Source: Hominimerdicola alba (lineage in GTDB: Bacteria; Bacillota; Clostridia; Oscillospirales; Ruminococcaceae). Taken from it: a stretch of 64,000 nucleotides of DNA. The first letter of the stretch is position 1, and each line of letters opens with the position of its first letter. The notes under the pieces were generated by a model. It was not told the origin of the DNA. It searched no databases and saw only the letters and a list, made by a program, of their open reading frames with translations. Of this stretch, positions 25,907-34,969 are shown in pieces. The DNA lies in contig NZ_FOAT01000007.1 in the NCBI RefSeq assembly GCF_900109655.1, positions 62,001-126,000 of the forward strand, given 5' to 3'. The translations under genes and the position numbers were made by a program.

Positions 25907-26215
25907 TTATCCACCCGGCTTGCTTTCAACATATACCTTTACAATAACTCCTGATTCATCAGATTCCATCCAATAGTATTTCGGATCATATGGTAAATTT
26001 CCATTTGAATTTTTAGCACTAATACAGTACGCTTTTTCTCTGCCATAATCCAAATCGAATTTTCCATATTTTTGCTCAACTTCATTAAAAGTATGACCCA
26101 AAACAGACCAATCATTATACTTTATATTCGTTTTATGAGAAATACAAAATAGAACAGAACATATGATCAACAGCACTGCTGCACTTATGATGCATATATT
26201 TTTTTTATTGATCAT
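25907..26215 (-). CDS. Small membrane-anchored protein, partner of the 696-residue secreted protein
   Basis: A 102-residue protein with one N-terminal membrane helix (about 7-25) and an extracytoplasmic part of about 75 residues with two cysteines-poor strands, GHTFNEVEQKYGKFDLDYG and YYWMESDESGVIVKVYV, reminiscent of small lipoprotein-like SmpA/BLIP-type folds. No named family recognised. ATG 26215 begins 1 nt after the stop of the 696-residue secreted protein and uses a GGAG inside that gene's last codons, so the two are translationally coupled. An immunity or anchoring role is inference from this arrangement. Confidence 0.68.
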   Translation of the reverse strand: MINKKNICIISAAVLLIICSVLFCISHKTNIKYNDWSVLGHTFNEVEQKYGKFDLDYGREKAYCISAKNSNGNLPYDPKYYWMESDESGVIVKVYVESKPGG

Positions 26216-26216
26216 C

Positions 26217-28307
26217 TTAATAAGCTCCGTGTGCATTCGCCTGTGCTACTACTCTACTGTCATTGGGGTCGTAATAGCTATCGAACATGCCGCTTTCGTA
26301 TTCTTCGCCAATTGCCATATCGGCACGAAGAGCAGAACTATACCACCTATCGAAAACTGATAATCCACTATCGAGGTAATCAGCATGAGCCTGAACTTCG
26401 GCAGCAAACATATTAAATGAAGTATCGGCAGTATATGCACTCAAGATAGCCCTTTTTTCATTGTAATCCAAGTTGTTAGAACTTGTGATGCTGATCACTC
26501 TATTATTTTCGTCAGCTATTGTACTTCCAAAATTATTATTACAATCAGTTAAAGCATCAGGAACTCTGCTTAAGTCTGCTCTTTGGGCATAGAGTGTAGC
26601 TATTGTTTGAGCATCCGGTATAAGAGAATTCATCATACTATTTATCAGTCCATCGATGTTATCTATCTCATCATAAATATCATTTAGGTGAGTGGGGAAA
26701 GGTATTGATGAAATTGAATAAGTATTTGCAATCTTATCCACATAGGCTTCTGCGATCAGATATGGTGCATCTGAATCAACATCCAGAAAATATGATTGTA
26801 ATTGTGATGAGTATGATGCATCAGAAACTCTTACAACGTTGTCTATCTCATTATACAGGTCTGATGTATCCGAGGTATTATGATAGATAACATCATTTAA
26901 TTTGCTTATATCAAACTCCACAAAAGAGATTGTAACGCCGGGATCATTATTATCATCGGAATCGTATTCCTGTTCACGCATTTTGTATAATCCGTAAGTT
27001 GCTTTACCATTGCGATTTAAAGCCATTATATACCAGTCATCATAGTATCCGTTAACGGGGTATGTAGTTCCTGCGTCATCAACTAAATTATTGACACCGT
27101 TAGATGACAGAATTTCAGACAAAGGTGTTTTACATATAACGAAATCATCATCTGTTTCTTCTGTGAAATCCATATCAACTATATCGTTATTAATGTAATC
27201 AACAAGGACTGATGGATAGTTGTTTTTATGATTTGGCTGACTATCCTTGGAGTTAAGGATTCCATCCCCATCCGTATCCTGCGAATTAACAGGAATGTTG
27301 ACTATCACAGCATTTCTGATAGCGTTGGTTATATCCCATTTGCCGTTTACTCTTGCAGCGATCGCTACCTTGTATGTTGCGCCGGGTTTAAGATTCTTAG
27401 GAGTAATGTAAGAATTGGTAGTGATGTTCTGTGTCTGGATTCTCCACTTACCTGCATAGAAAATAGCAATGCAATATCTGTCAGCGTTTTTTACTCTATC
27501 CCATGTAAATCTTCCCTGGTGATACTTCTCATTGTATTCAAACTTGATATTGGTCGGATATGTACGAGTCCAAGCGTAATTCTTTGATTTGACGGTGTAA
27601 ATGCCGTTAGCTTCATCTTTAATAAGTTGTACATCATCGCCGAGAGTTAAATTTTTAGTAACAATTGGCTCGCCATCCTTTATATTTGAAACTTTTACAT
27701 ATGTGTTATTGCCAGCAATTGTAAGATTATTGCTATTTACAGCGATACCTGAGTAACAGTTATCAACTGTTACTCGGCTGTTTTCTATAACGATATTACC
27801 AGCGGTTCCAATCGAATATGCATATGGTTCGGCAAATATGTCAGTAATTTTTATATCACAGCCATTTTGTATTTTAATATTATTCCCATATGAAATAATG
27901 CCACCACCATAACCTGTTATTGATAAATTGAAATTGTCAAGAATAAGATCTGTACCATGACACCATATAGCGAGTTCTTTTGATAGGTTACTATTCTTGG
28001 TCATATTTAGTGTTCCTGTCATTGTTACACTTTCCATTGCAAGTATATCCGACCACCAAGATGAAGATTTAGTAGAACCTTCGATTTTCTTAGGATTGTC
28101 AAAAGTGAGAAGATGAATTGTAGGATCATACTTAACGGAGCCTCCGTCAGAAAGTATGTCGTCCTTGTTCTCACTTGTTACCTGAGTGCTGCCTATCCAT
28201 ATCTGGTATGTAGTTGGAGTATCAGCTGCAAAGGCAGTGAATGGGAACTGCGCAAAGCTGATAATAGCCACCGAAGCACCAGTCAGGATCTTTGATTTTC
28301 TCTTCAT
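26217..28307 (-). CDS. Secreted beta-helix/FN3 protein with unknown C-terminal domain
   Basis: A 696-residue exported protein. Signal peptide (1-27); an N-terminal parallel-beta domain opening IWIGSTQVTSENKDDIL (about 35-240), of the kind seen in Cthe_2159-like carbohydrate-binding proteins; an FN3-like domain (about 255-340) with WDRVKNADRYCIA; one calcium-binding motif DTDGDGILNSKDSQP (344-358); and about 335 C-terminal residues of unknown type. The C-terminus has AAEVQAHADYLDSG and SALRADMAIGEEY. AGGAAGAAAAATT precedes the ATG. Coupled to the small membrane-protein gene that follows. The C-terminal part could be an effector domain, which is inference. Confidence 0.72.
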   Translation of the reverse strand: MKRKSKILTGASVAIISFAQFPFTAFAADTPTTYQIWIGSTQVTSENKDDILSDGGSVKYDPTIHLLTFDNPKKIEGSTKSSSWWSDILAMESVTMTGTLNMTKNSNLSKELAIWCHGTDLILDNFNLSITGYGGGIISYGNNIKIQNGCDIKITDIFAEPYAYSIGTAGNIVIENSRVTVDNCYSGIAVNSNNLTIAGNNTYVKVSNIKDGEPIVTKNLTLGDDVQLIKDEANGIYTVKSKNYAWTRTYPTNIKFEYNEKYHQGRFTWDRVKNADRYCIAIFYAGKWRIQTQNITTNSYITPKNLKPGATYKVAIAARVNGKWDITNAIRNAVIVNIPVNSQDTDGDGILNSKDSQPNHKNNYPSVLVDYINNDIVDMDFTEETDDDFVICKTPLSEILSSNGVNNLVDDAGTTYPVNGYYDDWYIMALNRNGKATYGLYKMREQEYDSDDNNDPGVTISFVEFDISKLNDVIYHNTSDTSDLYNEIDNVVRVSDASYSSQLQSYFLDVDSDAPYLIAEAYVDKIANTYSISSIPFPTHLNDIYDEIDNIDGLINSMMNSLIPDAQTIATLYAQRADLSRVPDALTDCNNNFGSTIADENNRVISITSSNNLDYNEKRAILSAYTADTSFNMFAAEVQAHADYLDSGLSVFDRWYSSALRADMAIGEEYESGMFDSYYDPNDSRVVAQANAHGAY

Positions 28308-28372
28308 AATTTTTCTTCCTTTCTGTCTTTTCTGTCATATGTAAACTTAGTTAAATTGTTTACACAAATATT

Positions 28373-28401
28373 ATTTTAACAGATAATAATTTATTTGTCA
28401 A
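28373..28401 (-). promoter_or_regulatory. Promoter of the 696-residue secreted protein gene
   Basis: Minus-strand TTGACA (28396-28401) and TAAAAT (28373-28378) with a 17-bp spacer; start near 28366, about 60 nt before the ATG. Confidence 0.75.
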
Positions 28402-28651
28402 TAGAATCAACGCAGAAATTATATAGTTGTTGTGGATATACTATAGCGGAAAGAAGAACAGGAACATAATGTGAGATGTAGTTATGATAGTTTCACCATT
28501 CTCGTGAATATTTAGAAGTTCACTTGTATGGTTTTCAAATACCTTGGCAATCTTCTATTAAGAGATTTCACCTTAGGCGATTTTATATTTTGAGTTTTGA
28601 TTTGACGAATTTTATTGTAATTGCAACCGTCGTATTTACAAGCTTTCCTAG

Positions 28652-28695
28652 CATAAAAGAAAACCCAACCTGAACTTATTGGTTCAGATTGGGTT
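28652..28695 (-). terminator. Terminator after the 29094-32654 / 28703-29101 pair
   Basis: On the minus strand AACCCAATCTGAAC pairs with GTTCAGGTTGGGTT (28662-28675 with 28682-28695, one mismatch) and is followed by TTTTCTTTT. The 64-codon frame that covers this hairpin is not considered a gene. Confidence 0.85.
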
Positions 28696-28702
28696 ACTCC
28701 TG

Positions 28703-29101
28703 TCACACTTTGATGTTACTCAGATCCTTGTAATAGAAACTGTAGGTTCCGCAGATCTCTTTGTCTTTGTCATAAAGAACCAATGAAAAAGATTCATCAT
28801 TAGCTACAATATTATAATTATCTTTTGAGAGACTAGAACCGGAATTATCTATCTTCGTGTTGAATGATAAAATGAATTTCTTGCGATCGTTGTCATATAC
28901 TTCGATCTGCACTTCGGTTTTTCCATTCAAAAAAGGCGCTCCATGTTCTTTACCTATAAGAGTATAGCCAGAACCGCACTGTTCCTGAAACCATTCTACT
29001 TTAGTATCGTTGTGAAAGTAGTTTACAACAGTATATGGAACAGTTACAAGCGATAAGATCAAAAGCACGACAATTATCGTAATAGATAATTTTTTATTCA
29101 T
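28703..29101 (-). CDS. Small membrane-anchored protein, partner of the second VWA protein
   Basis: A 132-residue protein with one N-terminal membrane helix (about 7-27) and an extracytoplasmic domain of about 100 residues, beta-rich, with two Cys (CGSGYTLIG and ICGTYSFYY). No family recognised. Its ATG lies inside the end of the VWA protein gene, an 8-nt overlap that contains the upstream stop codon, so translation is coupled. With the other two pairs in this island it suggests an obligate small partner for each large secreted protein. Confidence 0.7.
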   Translation of the reverse strand: MNKKLSITIIVVLLILSLVTVPYTVVNYFHNDTKVEWFQEQCGSGYTLIGKEHGAPFLNGKTEVQIEVYDNDRKKFILSFNTKIDNSGSSLSKDNYNIVANDESFSLVLYDKDKEICGTYSFYYKDLSNIKV

Positions 29102-32100
29102 TGCTGATTTTCTCCATCAAAAACTTAACAAAAGCATCTCTCGCCGCTTTTGATTGAGAAGTTGAAAAGTCGTGATCAAATAAAGGCCATTGGTATAAAT
29201 TTGCAAACTTATTTTTTGTGTAAGTATATGTCAAATCACTTATTTCATCTTCTGACCAATTATTTGTGAAACTGCTGTAACGTTTTAAATATCCGTCAGT
29301 ATAATAATCATCAAACGCGTCAGCAAGTGAGAAATTGGAGCCGTCAAGAAGTTGGATATAAACATTATAAGCATCGGTATCTGCATACATATCATCCATA
29401 CTAAATGAGTTGGTTCCGATAGAATTGTAGAAAGCATCATAGAAAGTATCATAATCTTCGCTACCCATAACCTGATCATATGTATCGTTCATTAAGGTCT
29501 GAAGATCACCAGCCCAGCCGCCAAGATTATCAAAATTGTATTCAAACATTTCTGTACTTGCTACTTTAAATGCATTTTTTCCGAGTGTTACTATGTTTTT
29601 TCCTAATGTACGAGCATTATTAATTACATGATACCATGCCTGATAATCATGATACCCCAGATAATCAAAATATTGGGCATCAAGTAAGTCAGTCTTATAA
29701 ATGTATACAGTTGCAGTAGCAGCCAAATGTCTCAGATCAACGATCTCTCCATCCGGATTAGCATATATTTCGGTTGTATTATTGAAATACATATAAAGAT
29801 CATAGTCGTTGTTGTAAACATAATTCACAAAGCCCCAGTCTATTTCATTTGCTACAACAGGCCAATTTCCTCCAACATAGTTACTTGTTCCATTAGTACC
29901 GTCAGCAAAGCTTCTGATAAACATTAGAGTGAGCCAGTATTCTTTATCAATTGAATATTTCATAAGCCAATCAACAGCATTACCGTTATATTCATCGGCA
30001 TAATCCTCTAAGTCTTCAATTTTATCTATAAAGCAATCATTTAACTGGTACCTTAAAGGATGTGGGTCAATATTATCTTTATCCAGATCCCCATCAGTAT
30101 CATTCTTACTAGGATCTGACTTCATAACAAAATAATAGCCTTTAACTGCACTAACATTTCCAAAGATATCATACACTTTTTTGTTGCTGTGTTTTGGAGT
30201 AGGATCAATCTCTTCTCCGTCTTCAAGACCATCTGTATCAGTATGCTTGGTTGTGGGATTAGAATATATGATATTTCCGTTCTGTATTCTTATACCTGCA
30301 GATTCAACAGCATCATACAGTCCGTCCCCATCGGTATCGGTAGTATCAAAATCGCCACCTATACCAATATCGGAATAGATATCAACAAGCTCTGAAGCTG
30401 TGTATGCCTTATAAGCAACACCTCCGGTAATATTAGCTATTTCCTCAAGGAATGCTTCGTCAGCTCCGTAACCAAGTGCGATCGTATAGATCTTAACACA
30501 TTTACGTACATCCGACTTATTCTGATCGTATAAGTTTAAAAGGTATTTCTTTGTTTCGGTCGGATAGAAGTCAATACCATCTGAAAGAAGAATTATACGA
30601 TTGTTAGCCTTTTTATCAGTTAACTGAGAGTCAGAAAACATACCCAGTGAAGACTGGATGGCAGGAAGAAATTCTGTACCTCCACGGTTGCAAACATTCT
30701 GAAGACCGAGTTTGAGCTGATGCTGATCATCGGTCATTGCCATCTTATTAAATGCGTAGTTATCAAAAAGAACAATACTTGTCAGATCATCGCCCATCAT
30801 AAGTGAAATGAACTTTTCACTAGCTGAGATTCTTCCGCACGTTCTTGTGAACTGTGCATCATATGCAGAATTGATATTGCTCCTGATACTGATAGGATCG
30901 TTGCTTGACATAGAGCCTGAGCAGTCTATAGTCAGAACAGTATAATTCTTTTCATATCCTGCATAGTCTCCATCAACGTGCTCTCTGCCGGGATTATAAT
31001 TAAACTGCATCGACCAAGCTTCAAACCACGTATACTTATCAACGACCATGTATTTGCTGAAGTGTGTGGTTTCAACGCTTACCATGCTGTTTGCTTCGTC
31101 ATAGATAGTATCAAGTTCTTCAAACTTGTAATTACCTTCATCATACCACAGGAACAGCAGATCATCAAAATCTGTATCACCCAGCTTGCTCTGATCGATC
31201 TTAAAGCTCAGTGTAGCTTTATCAAACTTAGAGGTTGTTTCAATAGAGAAGGGCTCACCTACAAGGCCTACTACATCGGTGCAGATCATGTCTCTGTTCA
31301 TTACACTCTCGACTTCTGTAGTCTTCTGCAGATTACCAGTGCCCTCCATAGATACGATTACTTCAGTAACAGCACAATCTTCGTTCTTAACTTTGTGTGT
31401 AAATGTCTGGAAACGCTTCTCATCGCCGTCAAGAATTCCGTTGTCATCTGTATCTGGATCATTAGGGTCTGTGCCAAAGTATATCTCATCATCATCGTTC
31501 AGACCGTCTTTATCGGTATCCACTTCAAGAGGATCAGTATTGTATGTATTTACTTCATCACCGTCTTTGAGGTTATCTCCATCGGTATCACTGCTATATG
31601 GTCTTGTACCGATCTCGTATTCCTGACCGTTTGAAAGGCCGTCTGTGTCAAAATCCTCATCGTAGTCTGATACGCCATTATCATTTGTATCAATTTTCAG
31701 AGGATCGGTACCGAGAGAAAGTACTTCATATCCGTCAGGCAGAAGATCACCGTCGGTATCCGCTTCATAAGGCTTTGTGCCTATTTCCTTTTCTATAATG
31801 TTAGGCAGACCGTCTTTGTCTGTATCTGCAAGATACTTCCAGTCATCTAAAGTCCAGCTGAGCTTCTCGGTCTCAGTACCTACGAATTCAGCCCATGTAT
31901 TGCTGTAATTGATATTTGCGTTGCCGCTGTTAATAACAACATTCTGTGCTATAACAAGGCCGTTCAGATTGAAGTTGTCACAGTCAATGGTAACTGTACC
32001 AAAAGGAGCATAGATCAGGCCGTTCATGGAAGCCTGACTCTCAGTTATCTTGATATCACCGAACTTCGAGTAGATAACAGCGTTGTTGCCGTTGAGATTT

Positions 32101-32654
32101 CCGTCGCTGAGTGTGACATCTGATACTGCACCGATTGCAGTATTCAACGCCATATTACCCTTGTAAGCAAGCTTGCCGGTAACATACACAGGTGAATTAA
32201 GATTGATGTTCATCTCAGACAGCGTATAGTCGTTATCAAAATTACGGCTATTATTGAACCAGCTGGTCATCAGCTTATTGTGGATATAGATCATATCCCT
32301 GCTGACATCGAAAGAATTGCTGCTGTCCTGTGCATCGGTGGTACTCTCATCATCGGTGACTACCTCATCAACGACAAGAGCTTCATTCTCTGAGATAGTG
32401 CCGTTAATGTTGGCATATTTCGCAGTTGTCGAATACACACCGTTTGTACACGCATTTCCGTTTACTGTCAGGCCATCCACATTAAGTGTTATACCGCCCA
32501 GTTCATCGGCTGCAAACACCGCATACGGATATGCCTCGTGCTTACTTGCAGCGTCAGCATTTGCAGGTAAAACTGCTGACAAACTTGTTATCATGGTGAG
32601 TGATAACAATCCTGAAACTATTCGTTTCAGCTTTGGTGATTGTTTTTTCTTCAT
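29094..32654 (-). CDS. Secreted VWA/TSP3 protein with unknown C-terminal domain
   Basis: A 1186-residue exported protein, paralogous to 19929-23600 over most of its length. In order: signal peptide (1-35), beta-helical domain with NGLIYAPFGTVTI (about 45-260), thrombospondin type 3 calcium repeats (275-412), a beta domain (about 425-540), VWA domain with MIDAS DCSGSMSS (about 570-755), more calcium repeats (to about 870), then about 310 residues of unknown type. The last part contains DLRHLAATATVYI and, about 80 residues later, LGGWAGDLQTL, a spaced His/Asp pattern that may be catalytic. AGGAGGTTAAA precedes ATG 32654; an in-frame upstream ATG lacks such a site. VWA and calcium repeats suggest adhesion. 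Confidence 0.8.
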   Translation of the reverse strand: MKKKQSPKLKRIVSGLLSLTMITSLSAVLPANADAASKHEAYPYAVFAADELGGITLNVDGLTVNGNACTNGVYSTTAKYANINGTISENEALVVDEVVTDDESTTDAQDSSNSFDVSRDMIYIHNKLMTSWFNNSRNFDNDYTLSEMNINLNSPVYVTGKLAYKGNMALNTAIGAVSDVTLSDGNLNGNNAVIYSKFGDIKITESQASMNGLIYAPFGTVTIDCDNFNLNGLVIAQNVVINSGNANINYSNTWAEFVGTETEKLSWTLDDWKYLADTDKDGLPNIIEKEIGTKPYEADTDGDLLPDGYEVLSLGTDPLKIDTNDNGVSDYDEDFDTDGLSNGQEYEIGTRPYSSDTDGDNLKDGDEVNTYNTDPLEVDTDKDGLNDDDEIYFGTDPNDPDTDDNGILDGDEKRFQTFTHKVKNEDCAVTEVIVSMEGTGNLQKTTEVESVMNRDMICTDVVGLVGEPFSIETTSKFDKATLSFKIDQSKLGDTDFDDLLFLWYDEGNYKFEELDTIYDEANSMVSVETTHFSKYMVVDKYTWFEAWSMQFNYNPGREHVDGDYAGYEKNYTVLTIDCSGSMSSNDPISIRSNINSAYDAQFTRTCGRISASEKFISLMMGDDLTSIVLFDNYAFNKMAMTDDQHQLKLGLQNVCNRGGTEFLPAIQSSLGMFSDSQLTDKKANNRIILLSDGIDFYPTETKKYLLNLYDQNKSDVRKCVKIYTIALGYGADEAFLEEIANITGGVAYKAYTASELVDIYSDIGIGGDFDTTDTDGDGLYDAVESAGIRIQNGNIIYSNPTTKHTDTDGLEDGEEIDPTPKHSNKKVYDIFGNVSAVKGYYFVMKSDPSKNDTDGDLDKDNIDPHPLRYQLNDCFIDKIEDLEDYADEYNGNAVDWLMKYSIDKEYWLTLMFIRSFADGTNGTSNYVGGNWPVVANEIDWGFVNYVYNNDYDLYMYFNNTTEIYANPDGEIVDLRHLAATATVYIYKTDLLDAQYFDYLGYHDYQAWYHVINNARTLGKNIVTLGKNAFKVASTEMFEYNFDNLGGWAGDLQTLMNDTYDQVMGSEDYDTFYDAFYNSIGTNSFSMDDMYADTDAYNVYIQLLDGSNFSLADAFDDYYTDGYLKRYSSFTNNWSEDEISDLTYTYTKNKFANLYQWPLFDHDFSTSQSKAARDAFVKFLMEKISNE

Positions 32655-32728
32655 TTTAACCTCCTGAATTAAAATATTCATGCCATATGGCATAGCTAAT
32701 TATACTTAACATATAATTAACAGCAAAG

Positions 32729-32758
32729 ATTATATCATATTAAAATATTGAGTGTCAA
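32729..32758 (-). promoter_or_regulatory. Promoter of the second VWA protein gene
   Basis: Minus-strand TTGACA (32753-32758) and TATAAT (32729-32734) with an 18-bp spacer; start near 32722. The AT-rich remainder of 32760-33010 shows no gene. Confidence 0.78.
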
Positions 32759-33015
32759 TAGGCTATCATTCGATTCAGAAAGAAGTACTTAAAAGTATTA
32801 ATTATAGAACTATTTTCCCGATATTATATACAATTCGATATATGCACAACTAACAATTTCAACCGATTTTGTATGTACAAAACATATAAAGATTTTAAAT
32901 TGTCTGCAAAGCACGGACATCAACACATTTTCGCTTGCGATTTTACAGATGATCTGTTTTGATGTGTCTTCATTGTGCGATTTCTGAAACAGCAATAATT
33001 TTACACAAATAGAAA

Positions 33016-33055
33016 GAGCGTATGCAATTGATTTTTGCATACGCTCGATTTTTTC
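33016..33055 (-). terminator. Terminator with REP-like core, after the 330-residue secreted protein gene
   Basis: A 12-bp perfect stem, GAGCGTATGCAA (33016-33027) with TTGCATACGCTC (33035-33046), is followed by GATTTTTT. The same GAGCGTATGCA/TGCATACGCTC core and GATTTTTT tail form the centre of the element at 34712-34790; here the outer GGCGCGGCAAT arms are missing. It is oriented with its T-run on the plus strand but lies 70 bp past the stop of the minus-strand gene ending at 33122, where an A-run upstream may serve the minus strand less well. Confidence 0.7.
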
Positions 33056-33121
33056 TGTTAGCGGTGACTGCGTCGACCGCGTGCCGAACCTTTTGAGCCG
33101 GCTATTTTTCGAAATATGATA

Positions 33122-34114
33122 TTATGCTCTGAAATCCTTTATTTTCAGTACAGCGTCATAGTCGCTATCGTTAGCAGTTTTTCTTCTGTTGGTGTTATAG
33201 TAGAGTACTCCGTTATAGATAGCGCAGCTCTCCATTTCATAAAGGTTGGGGAATTTAGAGCTGGTTATACGGAACTGATCTCTGGTGGAATCAGTAACAT
33301 TTTTTTCAATAGCAGCGGAATCCAGCTTGCTGCTTATGTTGTCGTATGCCACGATAAAGCTCTGGTTTGGCTTCTTGTTTGAAGATACTACAGTGTACAG
33401 TCTGTTGTTGTAGTATGTAATACCCTGATTGGAATAACAAGCAGAGCCGTCTGCGAACTTCTCAGCGAAATTATATCCGGTACCCTTGATTATAACAACT
33501 GTGTCGAGAGTAAGGGTCTTTTTTGCCGCTACAGTTTCATTAACATTAGAGGTGCTTATATCAGCGGTATATACATTATTGCTGCCCTTGAGGATGACTC
33601 TGTACTTGCCGTTCACCCACTTGTAGCCTGATACAGCGGAAAAGTTCAGGCGCTTATTATTATAGGTAAAATAAATCGTCTTGACCTTGGTCAGAGTGTT
33701 GCCACTGATCCTTAACTTGACGAGATGGCAATCAGATCTGTTGCTGTTGAAGTCAGCATTGTTGACATAGAGATAGTTTACACCGTTCTCTTTGTTGAGG
33801 AACATATCGTTTGCGTGTTTGAGTTCGTTGGAAACAGCAGCACTCATAGAGAGCCTTGTCTGGGTCTTGCCGTCGAAGCTTACACGGTAGATCTGTGCAC
33901 CGTAACCGTATTTTTCTACTCTGGTCTTTGCCACATATATACCTGTGCTGTCAGCTGCCATACCCTGCATGGAAACATATTGACCGTTGTCCTTTACCTG
34001 ACGTACACCCTCACAGGAAGTATAGCACTGCGCATTTGCAGGGATTGCTGTTACCATACTGCAGCAAAGTGCTGCCGATACTACAGCTGAGATTAATTTC
34101 TTTGCATTGAACAT
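33122..34114 (-). CDS. Secreted beta-rich protein, propeller-like
   Basis: A 330-residue exported protein with a signal peptide (MFNAKKLISAVVSAALCCSM to about residue 28) and a beta-rich mature part with repeated blades of the type GIYVAKTR, NYLYVNNAD, KYRVILKGSNNVYTAD, NRLYTVVSSN and GVLYYNTNRR. This spacing suggests a beta-propeller of about five or six blades. No catalytic motif recognised; a binding role is possible. AGGAGG lies 9 nt before the ATG. It has its own promoter with an embedded palindrome and no small partner gene, unlike the other secreted proteins of the island. Confidence 0.68.
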   Translation of the reverse strand: MFNAKKLISAVVSAALCCSMVTAIPANAQCYTSCEGVRQVKDNGQYVSMQGMAADSTGIYVAKTRVEKYGYGAQIYRVSFDGKTQTRLSMSAAVSNELKHANDMFLNKENGVNYLYVNNADFNSNRSDCHLVKLRISGNTLTKVKTIYFTYNNKRLNFSAVSGYKWVNGKYRVILKGSNNVYTADISTSNVNETVAAKKTLTLDTVVIIKGTGYNFAEKFADGSACYSNQGITYYNNRLYTVVSSNKKPNQSFIVAYDNISSKLDSAAIEKNVTDSTRDQFRITSSKFPNLYEMESCAIYNGVLYYNTNRRKTANDSDYDAVLKIKDFRA

Positions 34115-34161
34115 AATAAATATCCTCCTAAAAACTAAAGTAATTTGTTCGAACGTTAGAT

Positions 34162-34190
34162 ATTATACCATTCCGGAATGTAGCTGTCAA
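34162..34190 (-). promoter_or_regulatory. Promoter with operator-like palindrome, 330-residue secreted protein gene
   Basis: Minus-strand TTGACA (34185-34190) and TATAAT (34162-34167) are 17 bp apart. The spacer contains the perfect 12-bp palindrome CATTCCGGAATG (34169-34180). A protein bound there would block polymerase, so repression is the likely mode; the regulator is unknown. Confidence 0.78.
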
Positions 34191-34969
34191 GATTTAAATT
34201 GACTGTTATCAACAATTCAATGAATTTTTATGCCCTTTAAATAATATTTTATGCACAATTAACCCAAACGTTGTTGACATTTAGCCCTGAGATACACCTG
34301 CGTATGTACATAATAATATATTTGCATATTTTACCGATTTTCGCAGACGATGATCTGCCTAAAAATACAAAGTGTGTAAATTTCAGGACAATTCCATTCT
34401 GTTCTCCATTTTCTCTGTCACACACGTCACACGTTTTTGGTGAAACGTCGTATTTTCGGGCTTATAGCGATATGCTTTAGTCTTCAAATATCTCCGGCCA
34501 AACCCGTAAAAAAGCCCGAAAACTATATTATGCACCGAAGCGTTTTTTGGTGTACTGCGGGACTATTTTTCGTCTTAAATCAATCACGTGCAGTCGGTAT
34601 AGTCGGATATTTGCTGTGTTCGGAAGTTTGCGAGCTTTCGCCCCTCGTTCCTCGGGTCGAGAAATCAGATAACAGCGACTGCGTCGGCTGTGGCTTCGCT
34701 GTTTGACAGCGGGCGCGGCAATGTATATACGGACATAGTTTGAGCGTATGCATTGGTTTTGCATACGCTCGATTTTTTTATTGCCGCGCCTTTTTGAAAG
34801 GGGCGGGTAGTTCGCTGTGCTCTTATTGCTTGCTATGCATTTTAGTTTTGCACCTTGGTGATTGAGGGCTCTGCCCTTAACAGTCAGCTTTGCTGACTGT
34901 GGCTCCTCGCAAGCTTTTCGCGAAAGGCTTGATCCAAAGCTCTTTTCCTTGACAGTTTTCCGCAAAACT
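34191..34969. other. Gene-free stretch with palindromes
   Basis: No credible gene is seen here. It holds the REP-like element at 34712-34790 and two perfect hairpins near the end of the phospholipase gene: ACAGTCAGC with GCTGACTGT (34880-34900) and AAGCTTTTCGCGAAAGGCTT (34911-34930). The short frames on either strand lack ribosome binding sites and cross these palindromes. Confidence 0.7.
34712..34790. repeat. REP-like palindromic element, copy 1
   Basis: 79 bp with 11-bp outer arms GGCGCGGCAAT (34712-34722) and ATTGCCGCGCC (34780-34790), a spacer containing TACGGACAT, an inner stem GAGCGTATGCA/TGCATACGCTC (34742-34752, 34760-34770) and a GATTTTTTT tail. Copy 2 at 41556-41635 has the same outer arms, TACGGACGT spacer, GAGCGT/ACGCTC inner stem and TGATTTT tail. 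The inner stem with T-run could terminate transcription. Confidence 0.8.

Noticed and set aside
28512-28706. 64-codon minus-strand frame after the 28703 gene
   Set aside because: It begins inside the terminator hairpin of the upstream gene and has no ribosome binding site.
34437-34965. Short frames between the secreted beta-rich protein and phospholipase genes
   Set aside because: They run through palindromes and the REP-like element, lack ribosome binding sites and match nothing.
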